64,000 nt of DNA from Synanceia verrucosa (lineage: Eukaryota; Chordata; Actinopteri; Perciformes; Synanceiidae): the NCBI GenBank assembly GCA_029721515.1, contig CM056556.1:21718169-21782168 (forward strand). Reading direction: 5' to 3'. The notes under the pieces were generated by a model, which ran no database searches, had not been told where the DNA came from, and was given only the letters and a program-made list of their open reading frames with translations. A program made the position numbers and the translations under genes. The stretch's first letter is position 1, and the number at the start of each line of letters is the position of its first letter. Below are positions 33,653 through 45,200 of the stretch, piece after piece.

Positions 33653-34115
33653 AGGGCTGTGGAAATTATCTCGTTAATGCGGATTAATTCATCATCATAA
33701 TTAATCTGATTAAAAATTTTAAAGCAATTTACCCATCTGCAGCACAGAATGACACTGAAAGTCTCCAGCAACGCACTTCGAGCATTTTACCAGCGTAAAT
33801 GGTCAGTTGATCCCGTTAGTGACAGGAAGCAGAAACAACCAGACTAGTTTCTACTACTGTGTCTCATCTCAGTGGAGACTACAGAGCATCTCTGCAGACC
33901 TCTATGCAGACGCGATGACGCTCACCGCAGTCGTTGATCCACACAGCGGCACTCTGTCTGTCTGTGAGCGACAATGCAGCTTTTGGATTAAAAACATCCA
34001 GTGCGGGTCGGTGTGAAAAATACATGCAGAGCAGCATTTTGACTCTCCGCATAATCCGCTCTGAGACCGTTCTGCCTGAGTATGCCTTTATATCAACTAA
34101 TTAACGCCATCAATC
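33653..34115. mobile_element. hAT-like MITE fragment
   Basis: Begins AGGGCTGTGGAAATTATCTC with TTAATGCGGATTAATTC. The right side ends in AACTAATTAACGCCATCAAT, a degenerate complement. No transposase. Confidence 0.55.
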
Positions 34116-34789
34116 CCCCTCATTGATCACTGTGGTTGCTCTGATGTTCAAGTGTTATCAATCAAAGCTTCCTGAGCAGTTTATGAGCTTAAACAGTGGC
34201 CAAATATGCAGTCCACTTGGTCTACACTGCTGTAGAGTCCAGTGGTGGAGTGCTTTACACCACTGCATCCGATGCTTTGCATTGCACTTGGTGATGTATG
34301 GCTTGGATGCAGCTGCTCGGCCATGGAAACCCATTCCATGAAGCTCTCTGTGCACTGTTCTTGAGCTAATCGGAAGGCCACATGAAGTTTGGAGGTCTGT
34401 AGTGATTGACTCTGCAGAAAGTTGGTGACCTCTTCACACTATGCGCCTCAGCATCCGCTGACCCCGCTCTGTCAGTTTACGTGGTCTACCACTTTGTGGC
34501 TGAGTTGCTGTCGTTCCCAAACACTTCCGTGTTCTTATAATACAGCTGAAAGTTGACTGTGGAATATTTAGGAGCGAGGAAATTTCACGACTGGATTTGT
34601 TGCATCCTATAACAGTTTTACGCTGGAATTCACTGAGCTCATGAGAGCGACCCATTCTTTCACAAATGTTTGTAAAAGCAGTCTGCATGCCGAGGTGCTT
34701 GATTTTATACACCTGTGGCCATGGAAGTGATTGAACACCTGATTCTGATTATTTAGATGGGTGAGCGAATACTATTGTGTATCATTGTC

Positions 34790-35345
34790 ACCAGTAAGAG
34801 AGATCGGCAATACAACACCACCACAAATAAGGGAGGAACTCAACATGACAAGGTCAAAACCCATATATATGACAACTGTGAAAAGATGTTTGAGAAAAGC
34901 TGCTCTGAAGGGTTGTGTATCTGCAAAAAAAAAAAAACACTATTTCACCCACAGAATAAGAAAAAGAGGTATAAGTGGGCAAAAGCTCACGAAAATGAAC
35001 TGGAAACAAATTCTTTGTCTTAAACCATCATATGCACCCACATATGACACCCACAAAAAGTAAGGAGGTGGCAGTGCCGTGGTATGGGGATGTTTTGCTA
35101 GTGATAGACAAGGAGATTGATTGTTTGAAGGACATGGTATTATGAAGAATGAACAGTATCACTCCATCCTCCAGCATCACACAGTTCCATCTGGACTAAG
35201 ACTTGTGGGTTAAAAGTTTGTTTTACAGCAAGAAAATGAGTGTAAGCATTCTGCCAAGCTCTGTCGGGGTTACCAAGCCAAAAAAGAAGAGGAAGGTGTT
35301 CTTCAAAAGATGGTTTGGCCCCCTCAGTCTCCAGACCTCTCTCCT
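34790..35345 (+). pseudogene. Tc1-like transposase relic, truncated by a junction
   Basis: Broken frames encode Tc1 pieces: an HTH-proximal segment, GGGSAVVWGCFAS-like core near 35065-35100, and WPPQSPDLSP at about 35310-35340. It stops abruptly before TTTTTTTTAACAAC, where NUTF2-copy intron sequence resumes. Same family as 27325-27700. Confidence 0.7.
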
Positions 35346-35400
35346 TTTTTTTAACAACTTTTTCTCCTATGTCCCAGTGTGTGTTGCAGGGTGACTCGGG

Positions 35401-38178
35401 ATGGAACAGGCAAAGCATATGGGACCCCTCTTTGTGAAGCAATACTATGAGATGTTCGGCTCTAACAGATCACAACTTGGATCAATATATGTGAGTGTTT
35501 AATTCTTTTTTTTGTGGTACCTTCAGTGCTAGGTGTGTAACTGAAAACTGTGTAGTGTAACTGTCCAAAGGCACAATTGATAGAATATATACTGACCACA
35601 ACTTCCAACGCAACACTCCCATGACTGAGAAATTTTGGGCACACAAAGCCAAACAATGAATTTGAGTTATAACACACAAAATATCACATGAAAACTCAAA
35701 GGATTTGCTTTTGTTTGCTGTGTGCCTACATGTTGTTCCAAATGACTGCACATCCTTACAATTTGCCACCGCTGATGAAACTGAGCAGATCTGAATCACC
35801 AATCCTTTTAAAACCTGGTCAATAAGTAGCCTTACCAATGGCGATCTTTAGTACTCATTTGCATTGTCCTGGTGAAACGTTCGTCCATGGCACGACTACA
35901 TCAAAATCAGAGAGAAAGGGCCATCGGTATGCTGACAGCTGGAATGGCACAGAGACATGTTGCCAGGGCCTTGGGTGTTCATGTGTCGACCATTTCGTGT
36001 CTATGGAACCGGTATAATGAGACAGGGCGCACTAACAACCGACCACGAGCTCCCAGGCCACGTGTCAACACCCCTCAGCAGGACCTCCATATTTGTCTTC
36101 AACATCTGAGAAACCATTTCCTGTCAGCTACAGTGACTGCAGCACAGACCAGAGGTCGACATCAGAACAGAATAAGCGACCAAACAGTACGCAACCGCTT
36201 GCGTGAGGCCGGGTTGCACAGCTGACGTCCCCGCCGTGGTCTGCTGTTGACTCCAGCACATCGCCATGTCCGTCTGCAATGGGCAAGAGCGCTATTACAC
36301 TGCATTCAAATTAAAACTTCATATCTGATATGTGTTGTTAGCATGTCACTTGAATTTGGTACAATATGCATAAAACATGGGAGTGTTGCATTGGAAGTTT
36401 TGGTCACATTTTCCATCCCCTTCTGGTCAGCAAACCAGGCAAGCTTCAAACTCAAGTGCTTTCCCCGCATAAATGACTTTCCTTCTCCAGTCATGATATC
36501 AGTGTGGACATAACATAGTAGGTATCTAGCCAGAAAGCAGACGGTCCACAAAGCAAAGTATATATATACAGTATATATACGTATATATATATATACGTAT
36601 ATATATACGTATATATATATATACACACAAAATCGATACACATTAGACCTTGTAACTAAGTAAAATACTTAATAAAGTCGTGAATTAATGCCATAATAAT
36701 ATCTACCTCACCCCACTTGTTTTTTAACCTTTAATCTGTGAATAACATTCTCTGCAACTCATTCGTTTCTTTCTCTGTCTCGCCCCACACAGACTGATTT
36801 GTCGTGCCTCACATGGCAAGGAGAACAGTGCCAGGGAAAAACAGCAATTGTTCAGAAACTCACTGTGAGTTTATCTAATTTATACTGTGGTTTATGCCAT
36901 ATACAGAGGTAATGTGTTAACAGGTTTAGGTGGCACAAGTGATAAACACACTGGCAGTACATTTAAATGATGCACATATGCACACATGAAACCACACATG
37001 AAACCAGGTTACTGTGAGAAATCTGATTATGGAGGTAATCAGTGAAGTCGGAAAGTATTCTAACCCTTTATTTTTTTCACATGTTGTGGCCTTATGCTTA
37101 AACCAAATAACTTCAAACATTTTCTGAACAATACACCAGAATGACAAGTGAAAATTTTTTTCAAACATTTTAGAAATGTTTACAAATTTATTAAAAAGGA
37201 AAAACTAAAATATTGCATTGACATCAGACCCTTTGCCATGACATTTGAACTTCCAGTGGGAGGCCCCTCATCTTTGAGATGTTTCTACACCTTGGCTGAA
37301 GTCCACCTGTGTTAAATTAAATGGACTAGACACTTGTCTAGACAACAATTCACAGGTGACAATGCAAATGGAAATGACCTGAAAATGTCCATCAACCGGT
37401 GGTCCCCATCTATCCTGACAGAGCTCTAGGGGATCTGCAGAGAAGAATATCTCCAAATACAGATGTGCCAAGCTTGTGGCATCATACCCAACAGTAAATA
37501 ATTTAAATTAGTCAATTAACCTAATCCTGGGTGTTTTTGGATGGCGGGAGGCTGGAGTACCCAGAGAGAACCGACACAGACATTCAAACTCCACACAGAA
37601 AGGCCCCGGGGCGGGATTCGAACCCAGTACCTTCTTGCTGTGAGGCGACAGTGCTAACCACTACACCACCGTGACACGTGACAATGCCCCCACTATTTAA
37701 ATTCATCCTTTTTAATACATTACACTGCTGTGTACATGTACTGCAGTAATTTGGTCACTGTAAGATATAAAGACTTACAGAATAGTTCATGATAAGTTTG
37801 ATTTCTTACATGAATTTAGTGCCTTATATACCTGCATTTTCCTCTTGTTTATTTGTCCTCTATCTGTGTGTGCCAGGGTCTACCCTTCACAAAAATACAG
37901 CATGTTATAACAACGGAAGATCACCATGACACTCCAGACGGCTGCATCTTAAGTATGGTTGTTGGACTGCTAAAAGTAAGCAACAGTTTCATAAAGACCT
38001 TATTATGAAGCATATATCATCTGATGACGTTTTTCTGAACTGTTTCTGTTTATGTGTGTGTTTGCAGGCAGATGACTACGCCCCAGTGGCCTTCCATCAG
38101 ACTTTCATCCTGAAATGCATAAACTGTAACTGGGTGTGCACCAATGACATGTTCAGGCTGGCCATTCACAACAAATAA
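35401..38178 (+). CDS. NUTF2-like tandem paralogue, open frame, Ran-binding residues altered
   Basis: Four exons, 35401-35490, 36793-36864, 37877-37975 and 38068-38178, match the four NUTF2 exons one to one, with the same phases and splice sites. They give 123 residues with no stop. The NTF2 fold core is kept (QYYEMF, SCLTWQG, GLPFTKIQH, CTNDMFRLAIHN). Losses fall on functional sites of NTF2: W7 is in a deleted stretch, E42 is Q, D94 is Y in ADDYAP, and the last FG is replaced by K. Aligned exons 2-4 show many replacements but few silent changes. A leader-exon paralogue, intron structure, 3'UTR and AATAAA (38652) remain. It may be a diverged gene or a young unitary pseudogene; transcription is unknown. 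Confidence 0.75.
35593..36409 (+). mobile_element. Internally deleted Tc1-like element with intact ends
   Basis: TGACCACAACTTCCAACGCA (left) and the complement of TGCATTGGAAGTTTTGGTCA (right) form inverted ends of about 30 bp. Between them only the N-terminal part of a transposase remains. It sits in the first coding intron of the NUTF2 paralogue and is absent from the equivalent intron of copy 1. Confidence 0.75.
35887..36225 (+). pseudogene. Tc1-like transposase, N-terminal HTH fragment
   Basis: ATG at 35887 opens MARLHQNQRERAIGMLTAG, a paired-type helix-turn-helix DNA-binding region. It is followed by a second basic segment (ISDQTVRNRLREAGL) and a stop. The DDE catalytic domain is deleted. 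Confidence 0.8.
36556..36630. repeat. (TA)n tract with spaced ACGTAT units
   Basis: ATATATATACGTATATATAT-type repeats. Self-complementary and possibly cruciform-prone. Confidence 0.9.
37050..37497. mobile_element. Tc1-like remnant, orthologous to 24016-24200
   Basis: GGAAAGTATTCTAACCCTTT at the left, with a right half (GTCCACCTGTGTTAAATTAA, ATGTGCCAAGCTTGTGGCAT) typical of a fish Tc1 family. Longer than the copy-1 counterpart, whose right part was lost. Confidence 0.65.
37499..37676 (-). mobile_element. Family A repeat, truncated, minus orientation
   Basis: Only the head half is present (CGGGATTCGAACCCAGTACC ... GCTAACCACTACACCACCGT). Confidence 0.8.
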
Positions 38179-38665
38179 ACCCCCTGCCCCACACTCTAGT
38201 CGGGGGCCATTGTGAAGTATGGAGGGAGGGGAAAGAGCATTCGAGGATGGTAGAGAGGAGATAACACTCATCCCTCCAAACACCGGATTCTAGATGTCAA
38301 TCACTGAACCTCATCCAGGTGGGTTGTCAGACCACCCCAGCCAGTAGAACTGTGACGTGTTTCTTTGCCGAGAGCCGGCCAACCAATCAGAAGCCCCCTT
38401 GTCTGCCACCACGGTGATCTGCATGACGCCATTGCAATATCTACACTCAAGAAGAACTGCTGACCGACGCCATTAACTTGTGCTCTGTACTCTTCTTTAC
38501 TTAATTCTGACACTTTTTACTCGTTGACTCGGTTCTGTTTTTGCACCATTGTTGACTGGTTCACAGATCCATGTGCAGGTTCAGAGTCATCCTCATCGGC
38601 TCCTCGTGTTATCAGTTGTTGGTTTGTATATATAGATAGACAATAGACAATAAAACCTGGACTTT
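38179..38665 (+). other. 3'UTR of the NUTF2-like paralogue
   Basis: Collinear with the NUTF2 3'UTR (CCAGGTGGGTTGTCAGACCA and GCCGGCCAACCAATCAGAAG in both). AATAAA at 38652. Confidence 0.6.
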
Positions 38666-39093
38666 TTTCTCTTCATGGTGTGGCCTTTGACTCTCCAGAT
38701 CAAATGGCTGATTGCTTTTCTCCAGTCCGCCATTTATCTCGCCACAGTTCATCATATTACAGGTGTTACAATTCAGTACATATCATTTTTGCAAATGAGA
38801 GGATACAAGGATCAGCTGGAAATAATTATGATATCTAGATTTTATGTATTGTGTACCAGTTGATTGAGAATCAAATAAAAGAGCCTCAGCCATCCGACCG
38901 GATTGTAGTCTGGCTGATACTGACCTTATTAAGCAAACTGTGTGTTGACCTGATGTGACCGATCCACATTAAATAGTTTGTCAGTGTTATTCTGAAATCC
39001 ACTCTGTTGCATTTTATTAAATCATGAGGGTTGTTGTTAACTTGTTTTTTGTTAAATAAATGAGGTATGCAAATTTCAAATTTGGGAAGCGTT

Positions 39094-40165
39094 ACACTCT
39101 TACACGGTATAGGGAGAATATTTCTTCGTCAAGGATCGCAGAAATATAGTAATAGGGTATAATGGTGATTCACACATCATGGCATCGCTGGTGGGGCCCG
39201 GCCCTTTAGCTCTCAGACGCTGGGGATGCCCATTGGCTTGCTGTTGCTGTGGGGCCCCCGGGGTCCTTGGGTGGTGGTCTGGGGTTTTTCCGGCGTGCTG
39301 ACGGCCCCTTCAGTGCTGCGGCTTCTGGTGGGTTGCGGGGCTGGGGTTGCTGGCCCTGTTGTTCGGTGTGGCTGCGGCGTCTGCTAGCAGCTCGTGGTGG
39401 CTGGGCCCTTGCTTGGGGATGGAGCACCTCTCTGGGGGCAAGAGTCATGGGTCTGCCTCGTTACCCTGGGATGTGGTGCGGGGGGCCACCCAGTGCGCCT
39501 TCCCGTCAGCGGTACTGACTCCCTCTAACCCGTTCCTGATTCCTGGGCCTCCTTCTTGGCCCCTGGATCTGTGTGTTTCTCTCTGGTCCCGGTTGGCTCT
39601 CTGGGCGATCCCTCCTGGAGGTTTCCGCCGCCCGGGTAGGACGGTGGCTCGGCCAGCGGGCCCCTGCTCAGTCGTTGTAGCTGCTCTGGGCTTCGGTGCT
39701 AATCACTTATGCATGTTGGCTCAGGGTGTACGAACGTCTGTCGCGTCCCATTGTTGAGTACCGATGGTACTCGCCAGAATGGGCTAAATCACAGGCGTAA
39801 GTGTTCAGGCGTAACACTAAAATCATTTTCTCTATGTATTCCTACATTTCTCCTGCGCCCCTCGGTGCCCTACTCTCTGTAGGGTTTGATTTTGTAATTA
39901 TTTTTGATTTTTCTGGTTATTTACTTTATTAATTTAATCATTATGAGTACTATCTCTCTTCTCTCCTTATTTTTGAGACATTGGTTACTGGGAATCATGC
40001 TGCTTCTCACATTCTTGATTCCTTATGACACTGCCTGTTTGTACTCTTTCCTCTCTCACCCTGTTTACCATCTGTTTCCCCCTCAATTCACTCAATTCAC
40101 TAAGGTTTAGCACTATCCTCTCTGGTTCACTATAAGAAAATCAAATAAAGAAAGACAACTTAGTC
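39094..40165. repeat. GC-rich block plus AT-rich tail, probably a mobile-element fragment
   Basis: 39180-39720 is strongly G/C/T-rich (GGTGGGGCCCGG, CCCCCGGGGTCCTTGGG), unlike its flanks. It opens long Gly/Ala/Pro-rich frames on both strands that look compositional. The following 39790-40165 reads like an element 3' end, finishing AATAAAGAAAGACAACT. I recognise the look of a fish dispersed repeat but cannot name it. Confidence 0.45.
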
Positions 40166-41870
40166 TCCAGAGAGGGTGCGGTGATGGTCACACACATGCA
40201 CAAAAATATAAAAATACTTTTCTGCAAGAGAAAAATGCACCAATCCCATAAATAGTTGACACCTTCCATCTTGTTGTGGTGTTTAACGATGGGAATAAGT
40301 GCTGACACAAAAAAAAAAGAAATACAATAACTTGCTTTATGAGTAGAAAGAACAGTTGGATTGATGAATCCCTACTTAGGGAAACTAAATATAATGTTAG
40401 CATTGTTTATCCTCTACAAGTGTTGCCATTGTTAGGCCAATATTTTAGACCATAACATGGCTTTCAATATGAAAACAGATCATCACGTTGGATTGCCAGA
40501 TAAGATCATTGAATCAAATATTAGGACTTTGTGATAGTCTGACCTCAGTTAAAATACAGGGATATGTTTGAGTTCAGTACATGTTTCAGGAAGTAAAGCA
40601 CACTTCTTGTTTCAGTACCTGAAAGATTTTGGGTGTCTGGGACCATCACTACTGAACCTCACCTCAAAAGAAAAATCTGAATTTGTGTTAGGGTGGTAGG
40701 GTGTTTATTATCATCCCAATCTATCAATGAGAGTAACTATCTGAGTGTAAAAGTATGAACTGAATTCCACATGTTGAGTCTGACTAAGTCTGAATATTTG
40801 AAAAATTTAGAAACGTCTGCAGTTTCACACACAAATACAAAACGCTGTGTCATCATATGGCTAAATGAGCGATTAATGCCTCCAAAATTAGATTGAATAT
40901 ATCTGATTACAGCAACCAGGTTACGACAGTTTGCGTAAACACAATTTCTTCCATTACACACACTATTAATCAATTTTGCTGTCATATGGTGTGAAATGCT
41001 TGCTACATAAGCAGAGCTGCTTATCCATATTAGTTATGCTGTAATTGTTGTTGTTTTATTGTTATTTTTCAAGAAATCAATTAATGTATAAATTCTATAT
41101 GGTATCATAGCTGATAGAAGATGATAACAATTATGTTACTTAAATAATAATGGTTTGTTGTTGCACACATAACATTTTATATACTATATTAAGTGTTTTT
41201 TTGTGTTTACAAAATTATTTTTAAAACAGATTATCATTTTGCTGTTAACAGTAAAATAACTCTTACCCAAGTTTAATCACTTAACCATTCATAAAGACTG
41301 CTGTAGTCTGGATGCAATCACACATTAAACTCATAGTCAGGGGTTTGCATAGTGTGATGTTGGACATAGACAGCTGGTAATGAAACAAACACAAACGCAA
41401 TTGCATTTGTACTGAGAGAATAAACCATGAAGAAAGAAAAAAGATGAGCTGCTGGTGGAACAATCAGAAAAAAAACCCACAAAATTGATTTATAGATCCA
41501 TCAAACCCAGATTCTTTCATTTTGTCTCAAAGGCTACAACCAAAGACTCAACGTTCCTTTAAATTTCCATACAAAGATAATAATGAACAATTTATAATTA
41601 TATTTGTAGCTTCATAAGTATCTCTCCTGAAGTGGATGTAAGTACAAATTTTAAAATGGCTAACTTTATGTCAGCGCCAAGAACCCCTCTATGTATAAGA
41701 TATCCGGGCATGGGGATAGAAAAAGCACAGCACAGAAAGAGTTTTCATGAATTTGTGAGGTAACTTCACGGATATAGTATGAAACTGTGCCACTAGGAGG
41801 CATCAGTGAAGAGCAGATTATCTTCAAAAATCAGTTGTCACATGTGATAGGTATATGTAGGTTTGGTGTT
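40166..41870. other. Intergenic, nothing recognised
   Basis: AT-rich DNA with no coding exon or clear repeat by eye. Confidence 0.4.
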
Positions 41871-41876
41871 ATCATT

Positions 41877-41945
41877 ACCATCCATCCAACCATCTACTTA
41901 TCCTCACATAGGGTCGGGCCGGAGCTGTTTTAGGGCGAATGTTAT
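41877..41945 (-). mobile_element. Family A repeat, tail fragment
   Basis: CCATCCATCCAACCATCTAC then CTTATCCTCACATAGGGTCG ... TTTTAGGGCGAA; the rest is missing. Confidence 0.65.
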
Positions 41946-42079
41946 CGTTACATGACAGAAATTTATCTATCTATCCTATACACGTCAAAAGACAAAAAAT
42001 TAAATGTTAAAATGTTTTCTGACAGAATGCCCAGAGGACTATGTCATAGTCATCTGAATCTCACTACAAGTTGAGGTAG

Positions 42080-42242
42080 GAACCAATGACTTAACGCAGA
42101 TAGGAGTCGGAGCCTACGGCGCGGACATACCGGAAGTTTAGACGGTTGCTCTGGGTGAACGAAGGGAACACTGACAGCATCGCATCAAACAAGAAATTGT
42201 TCTCTCCCCCACATTAACCCAGTTCCCCCCTTTCCCTCACAC
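42080..42242 (+). promoter_or_regulatory. edc4: EDC4 5'UTR and promoter edge
   Basis: GC-rich relative to its left flank. Contains ACCGGAAGT (42129-42137), a consensus ETS/GABPA site common in housekeeping promoters. The pyrimidine-rich stretch CCCAGTTCCCCCCTTTCCCT precedes the start codon. The transcription start is not determined. Confidence 0.5.
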
Positions 42243-45200
42243 ATGGCTTCCAATTCTAATATAGATATTGAGGGTGCGACCCAGCATCTCCGCGATATCC
42301 TCAAGCTCGACCGTCCCGGGAACAGCACCGGTGAGTTGGACCGGTAATGAAAGGCGACTGCGCCAGTATACAAGTAGGTCTATCCAAGCAGTTTAGGCCG
42401 CAGAAGCTAACGGAGCGCTAGCTAGTTAGCTAAATTGGTACCACCAAGCTAACGTGAGTTGGTTTAGCGCGCTGCCTGCACTGGCGTAAAGTTAGCACCA
42501 CGGCTAACGAAAGACACCTACCATGTGGAAGCACGGTTTGGCGGTCAATGAATTATAAACATGTATTTTATCATTAATCTCTGTGAGGAGCGCTAACTGC
42601 GTCGGAAAAGTAGTTTATCGTCTTATGTGTTAGCAACTTCGCTAGCTCCAGCTAGCCTGTGTCTCAGTCTACTTGCTGGAAAGCTGGGTCTCATTGCTCC
42701 GGCTGACGTAAAAGTAAAACAAATGTTTCTTCTATCGAAATGATCCAATACTCATTTGTGACTTAAGAACAACAACATTAGTATGTGGTGTGTCTTTAGC
42801 TCGTATTTATTTTACTGCTATGAAGAATTAGCTTTAGCCTCCATAACTGCGTAGAAGGTCGGTGTTCTTGGCCAATTTGGATGCACTCGTTTCAGTTTTG
42901 TCTGTGGTTCCCGCAGCCTAGCAAGTAATTTAGTCATTTAAAAACACTTGTCAAAATCAACCAAGTATTGTGACTAATACGCGACTGGCTTCATTAAGGG
43001 CAGAGGAAAAAGAAAGCATATTTTTCTGAAAAGTAGATTGCTGCTCTAGAGTGTCCTGCTCCTGTACAAACGTTGTATCTGCTTTGGGAAGTAGCTACAC
43101 ATGATTACATGGTTATAGACGAGGGGTGTCAATCTCATTTTGATGGGCCACATTCAGTCAGTATGATTTCAAGTGGGTCGAACCAGTTAAATCAGTGCCT
43201 CCAAATATTTCTTTTTCGTTTAGTGTGTAAAAGACAAGTTTATTCTTAAATATGAACAGTCAATTAACTAACAAACAACCCATCTCCTAACAGATGATGA
43301 ACAGCCAGAAATGTCTTGACTGCTGTTTCCTCATTCCGGCCAACAAATCATGTATATTGTCTCTTCTCTTTTGTCCTGTCACTGTTTTTAGTCTAACAGT
43401 GACTCTGAATATTGTCCTCTGTGTGGCACTATAATGCCATACAGTTATTTTTGTCTGCTCTGTTTTTTTTTTTTGATTTTGCACCACACAAGCTTTGCCG
43501 GATGAAAACAAAAATGCTGTGATGTACTGACGTTTTATCGTGACGTAATGACGTGGCCCTGACTGGGCTCCTTGCCAATGGAAAAGCGACCGGTGCTAAG
43601 GAGGAATGCAAGTTGAACCAACTAAGCACCAGCATTGAACTAGCACCAGGTTCCTTTTGGTGGGAAGGGGGTACTTGAGTACTGAAGAGTAGATTTAGAA
43701 GAACACTGGATTAACATTTACTTCACTGAAGAAAAACTTAATCAAAACAATTTGAAATAAATGCTTCACTGAAGAAATTAGTCTATAATTCTTGGAAAGG
43801 CTTTCACTTCACTTGCATCAGACAATCTGTATGTAATTTTATTGAAAAATTGGAAATGGAGACATCCGTTCATCCATTGGGCCAATTGGACCCGTTGTTG
43901 GACTGATTCTTGCACTCAACCATGTGTGACACCCTATAGACTGTGAAGGAGCAGAAACGGCTCTTACATAGGTAGAATACAGGCAGCTGAAAGCTAATTA
44001 TTTCTCATCAGTGCAGCTTTTTCAAGCTGTGTGTGTGATCATCATAATGATAATATATATGGATCTTCTGTTGCATGTCAAATTATTCGGACAGACAGCA
44101 AACTACTAAAATGACTCCTGCCAATAGCGGGCATTTTGATTTGTCAGTGCAGGCAAAGAACAGGTGTAATTAATTACATTAATCAAATCTGTGGCTGACA
44201 GTAGTATGTAATTGCTGTGGATCAAAGGATTGATTGACCACATTCAGGGTGTCTAAATAATACTGTAAGAAACCATGAGAATAAACATCACCTCTTTGCT
44301 GACTTTAAATTCTCCTGTTGGGTTTTAATTTACATCTTTGTACAGCGTTTCCCGTAACTCCATTCATTCAATTTCTTTCCTCAGATGCAACATCAAGTGA
44401 CAGTTTGAGAATGCCATCTTTTAATGGAGAGCTAAATGGGTTGTTGGGAGCCGCAGGCATTCTCGGAAGCACCGATCGGACAGCTATGTCAGAATCCACC
44501 AGACCCATATCCACAGACCTCAGCAGCGCTCAGGAATGTCAGATAATGTGAGTTTGTTCTTTGAATCTCTTGTCACAATAAGACCACACACCATATGACA
44601 ACGATGCAGTGTCTTCTTGAATTACAGCTTTAGAACACACCAACTTTTAGATGTGTCACATGTTGTACTTTGAATTTCATAATTCTAAAAGCACAGACAT
44701 TTGAAGAAACTAAAGCCATATCTGCTGCAATTTCAGCTGCCTTTCTGGTGACGATGGCTCTACCTGTATCCCCATCACCTCCAACAATGTGGAGATTGTG
44801 GCAAGTCAGGATTCTAGCATCAGCAGCAAAGCGCGTGGCAGCAGCAAGGTAAGAAAGCCAGATCATCAACAAAGAATTGTACTGTCAAAGCTATAGACTG
44901 TTAGAGAGCTAGCAAGAGAGCTAGCAAGATTTAAAAGTGGCACCTCCTCTCAGCTCCACACTCTCCTCCCCCTCCCGTCAGTGCTCCGTCCAAAGCTACA
45001 CCCCCTCAAACTTGAACATCTGACAGTAAGGAGAGGAGAGCCGTTATCCTACATCACCACAGTTATAAAACGTCCCGTTCAGAGCCAATATATCAATGTC
45101 ATTTTGTCACCTTTATAATGGAGACACTGACGACTATGGCTGTGCAATATGGTCAAAATGCCATGTCCTATAACCTCTTCATTACAAGTGGCACTGACAA

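Larger units (their letters stand above)
30633..34780 (-). mobile_element. Tc1-like transposon split into two complementary halves
   Basis: The left end CACTATATTGCCAAAAGTAT at 30633 follows a TA. The C-terminal half of a DD34E transposase is at 30715-31077 on the minus strand (HDCAPVHKARS ... WPAQSPDLNPTEHLW). The N-terminal half with helix-turn-helix is at 34434-34712 (ELSEFQRKTVIG ... SGRPRKLTERG). The right end GGTGAGCGAATACT is near 34760-34775. About 2.9 kb separates the halves: a SINE, duplicated host sequence, a microsatellite and a hAT-like element. A 43-base piece of the Tc1 (31256-31298 and 34221-34263, about 85-90% identical) is present on both sides. Confidence 0.75.
29880..39093 (+). 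repeat. Decayed tandem segmental duplication of the TSNAXIP1(3')-NUTF2 region
   Basis: Blocks homologous to the left part of the window appear in the same order: 29899-29932 and 32608-32664 (TSNAXIP1 exon 7), 30035-30305 (13360-13620), 30520-30632 (4180-4612), 31616-31800 (5408-5650), 32440-32664 (6630-6860), 32718-32955 (13909-14160), 33385-33555 (14600-14770), 35375-39093 (20715-29730). Most of copy 1 between these blocks is absent, and new Tc1, hAT and SINE insertions have been added. The block at 29880-30305 is out of order, which implies more than one rearrangement. Extent and order were read by eye. Confidence 0.8.

Noticed and set aside
39206..39757. Gly/Ala/Pro-rich overlapping frames on both strands
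   Set aside because: Compositional artefact of GC-rich repeat DNA; open on both strands with no conserved motif.
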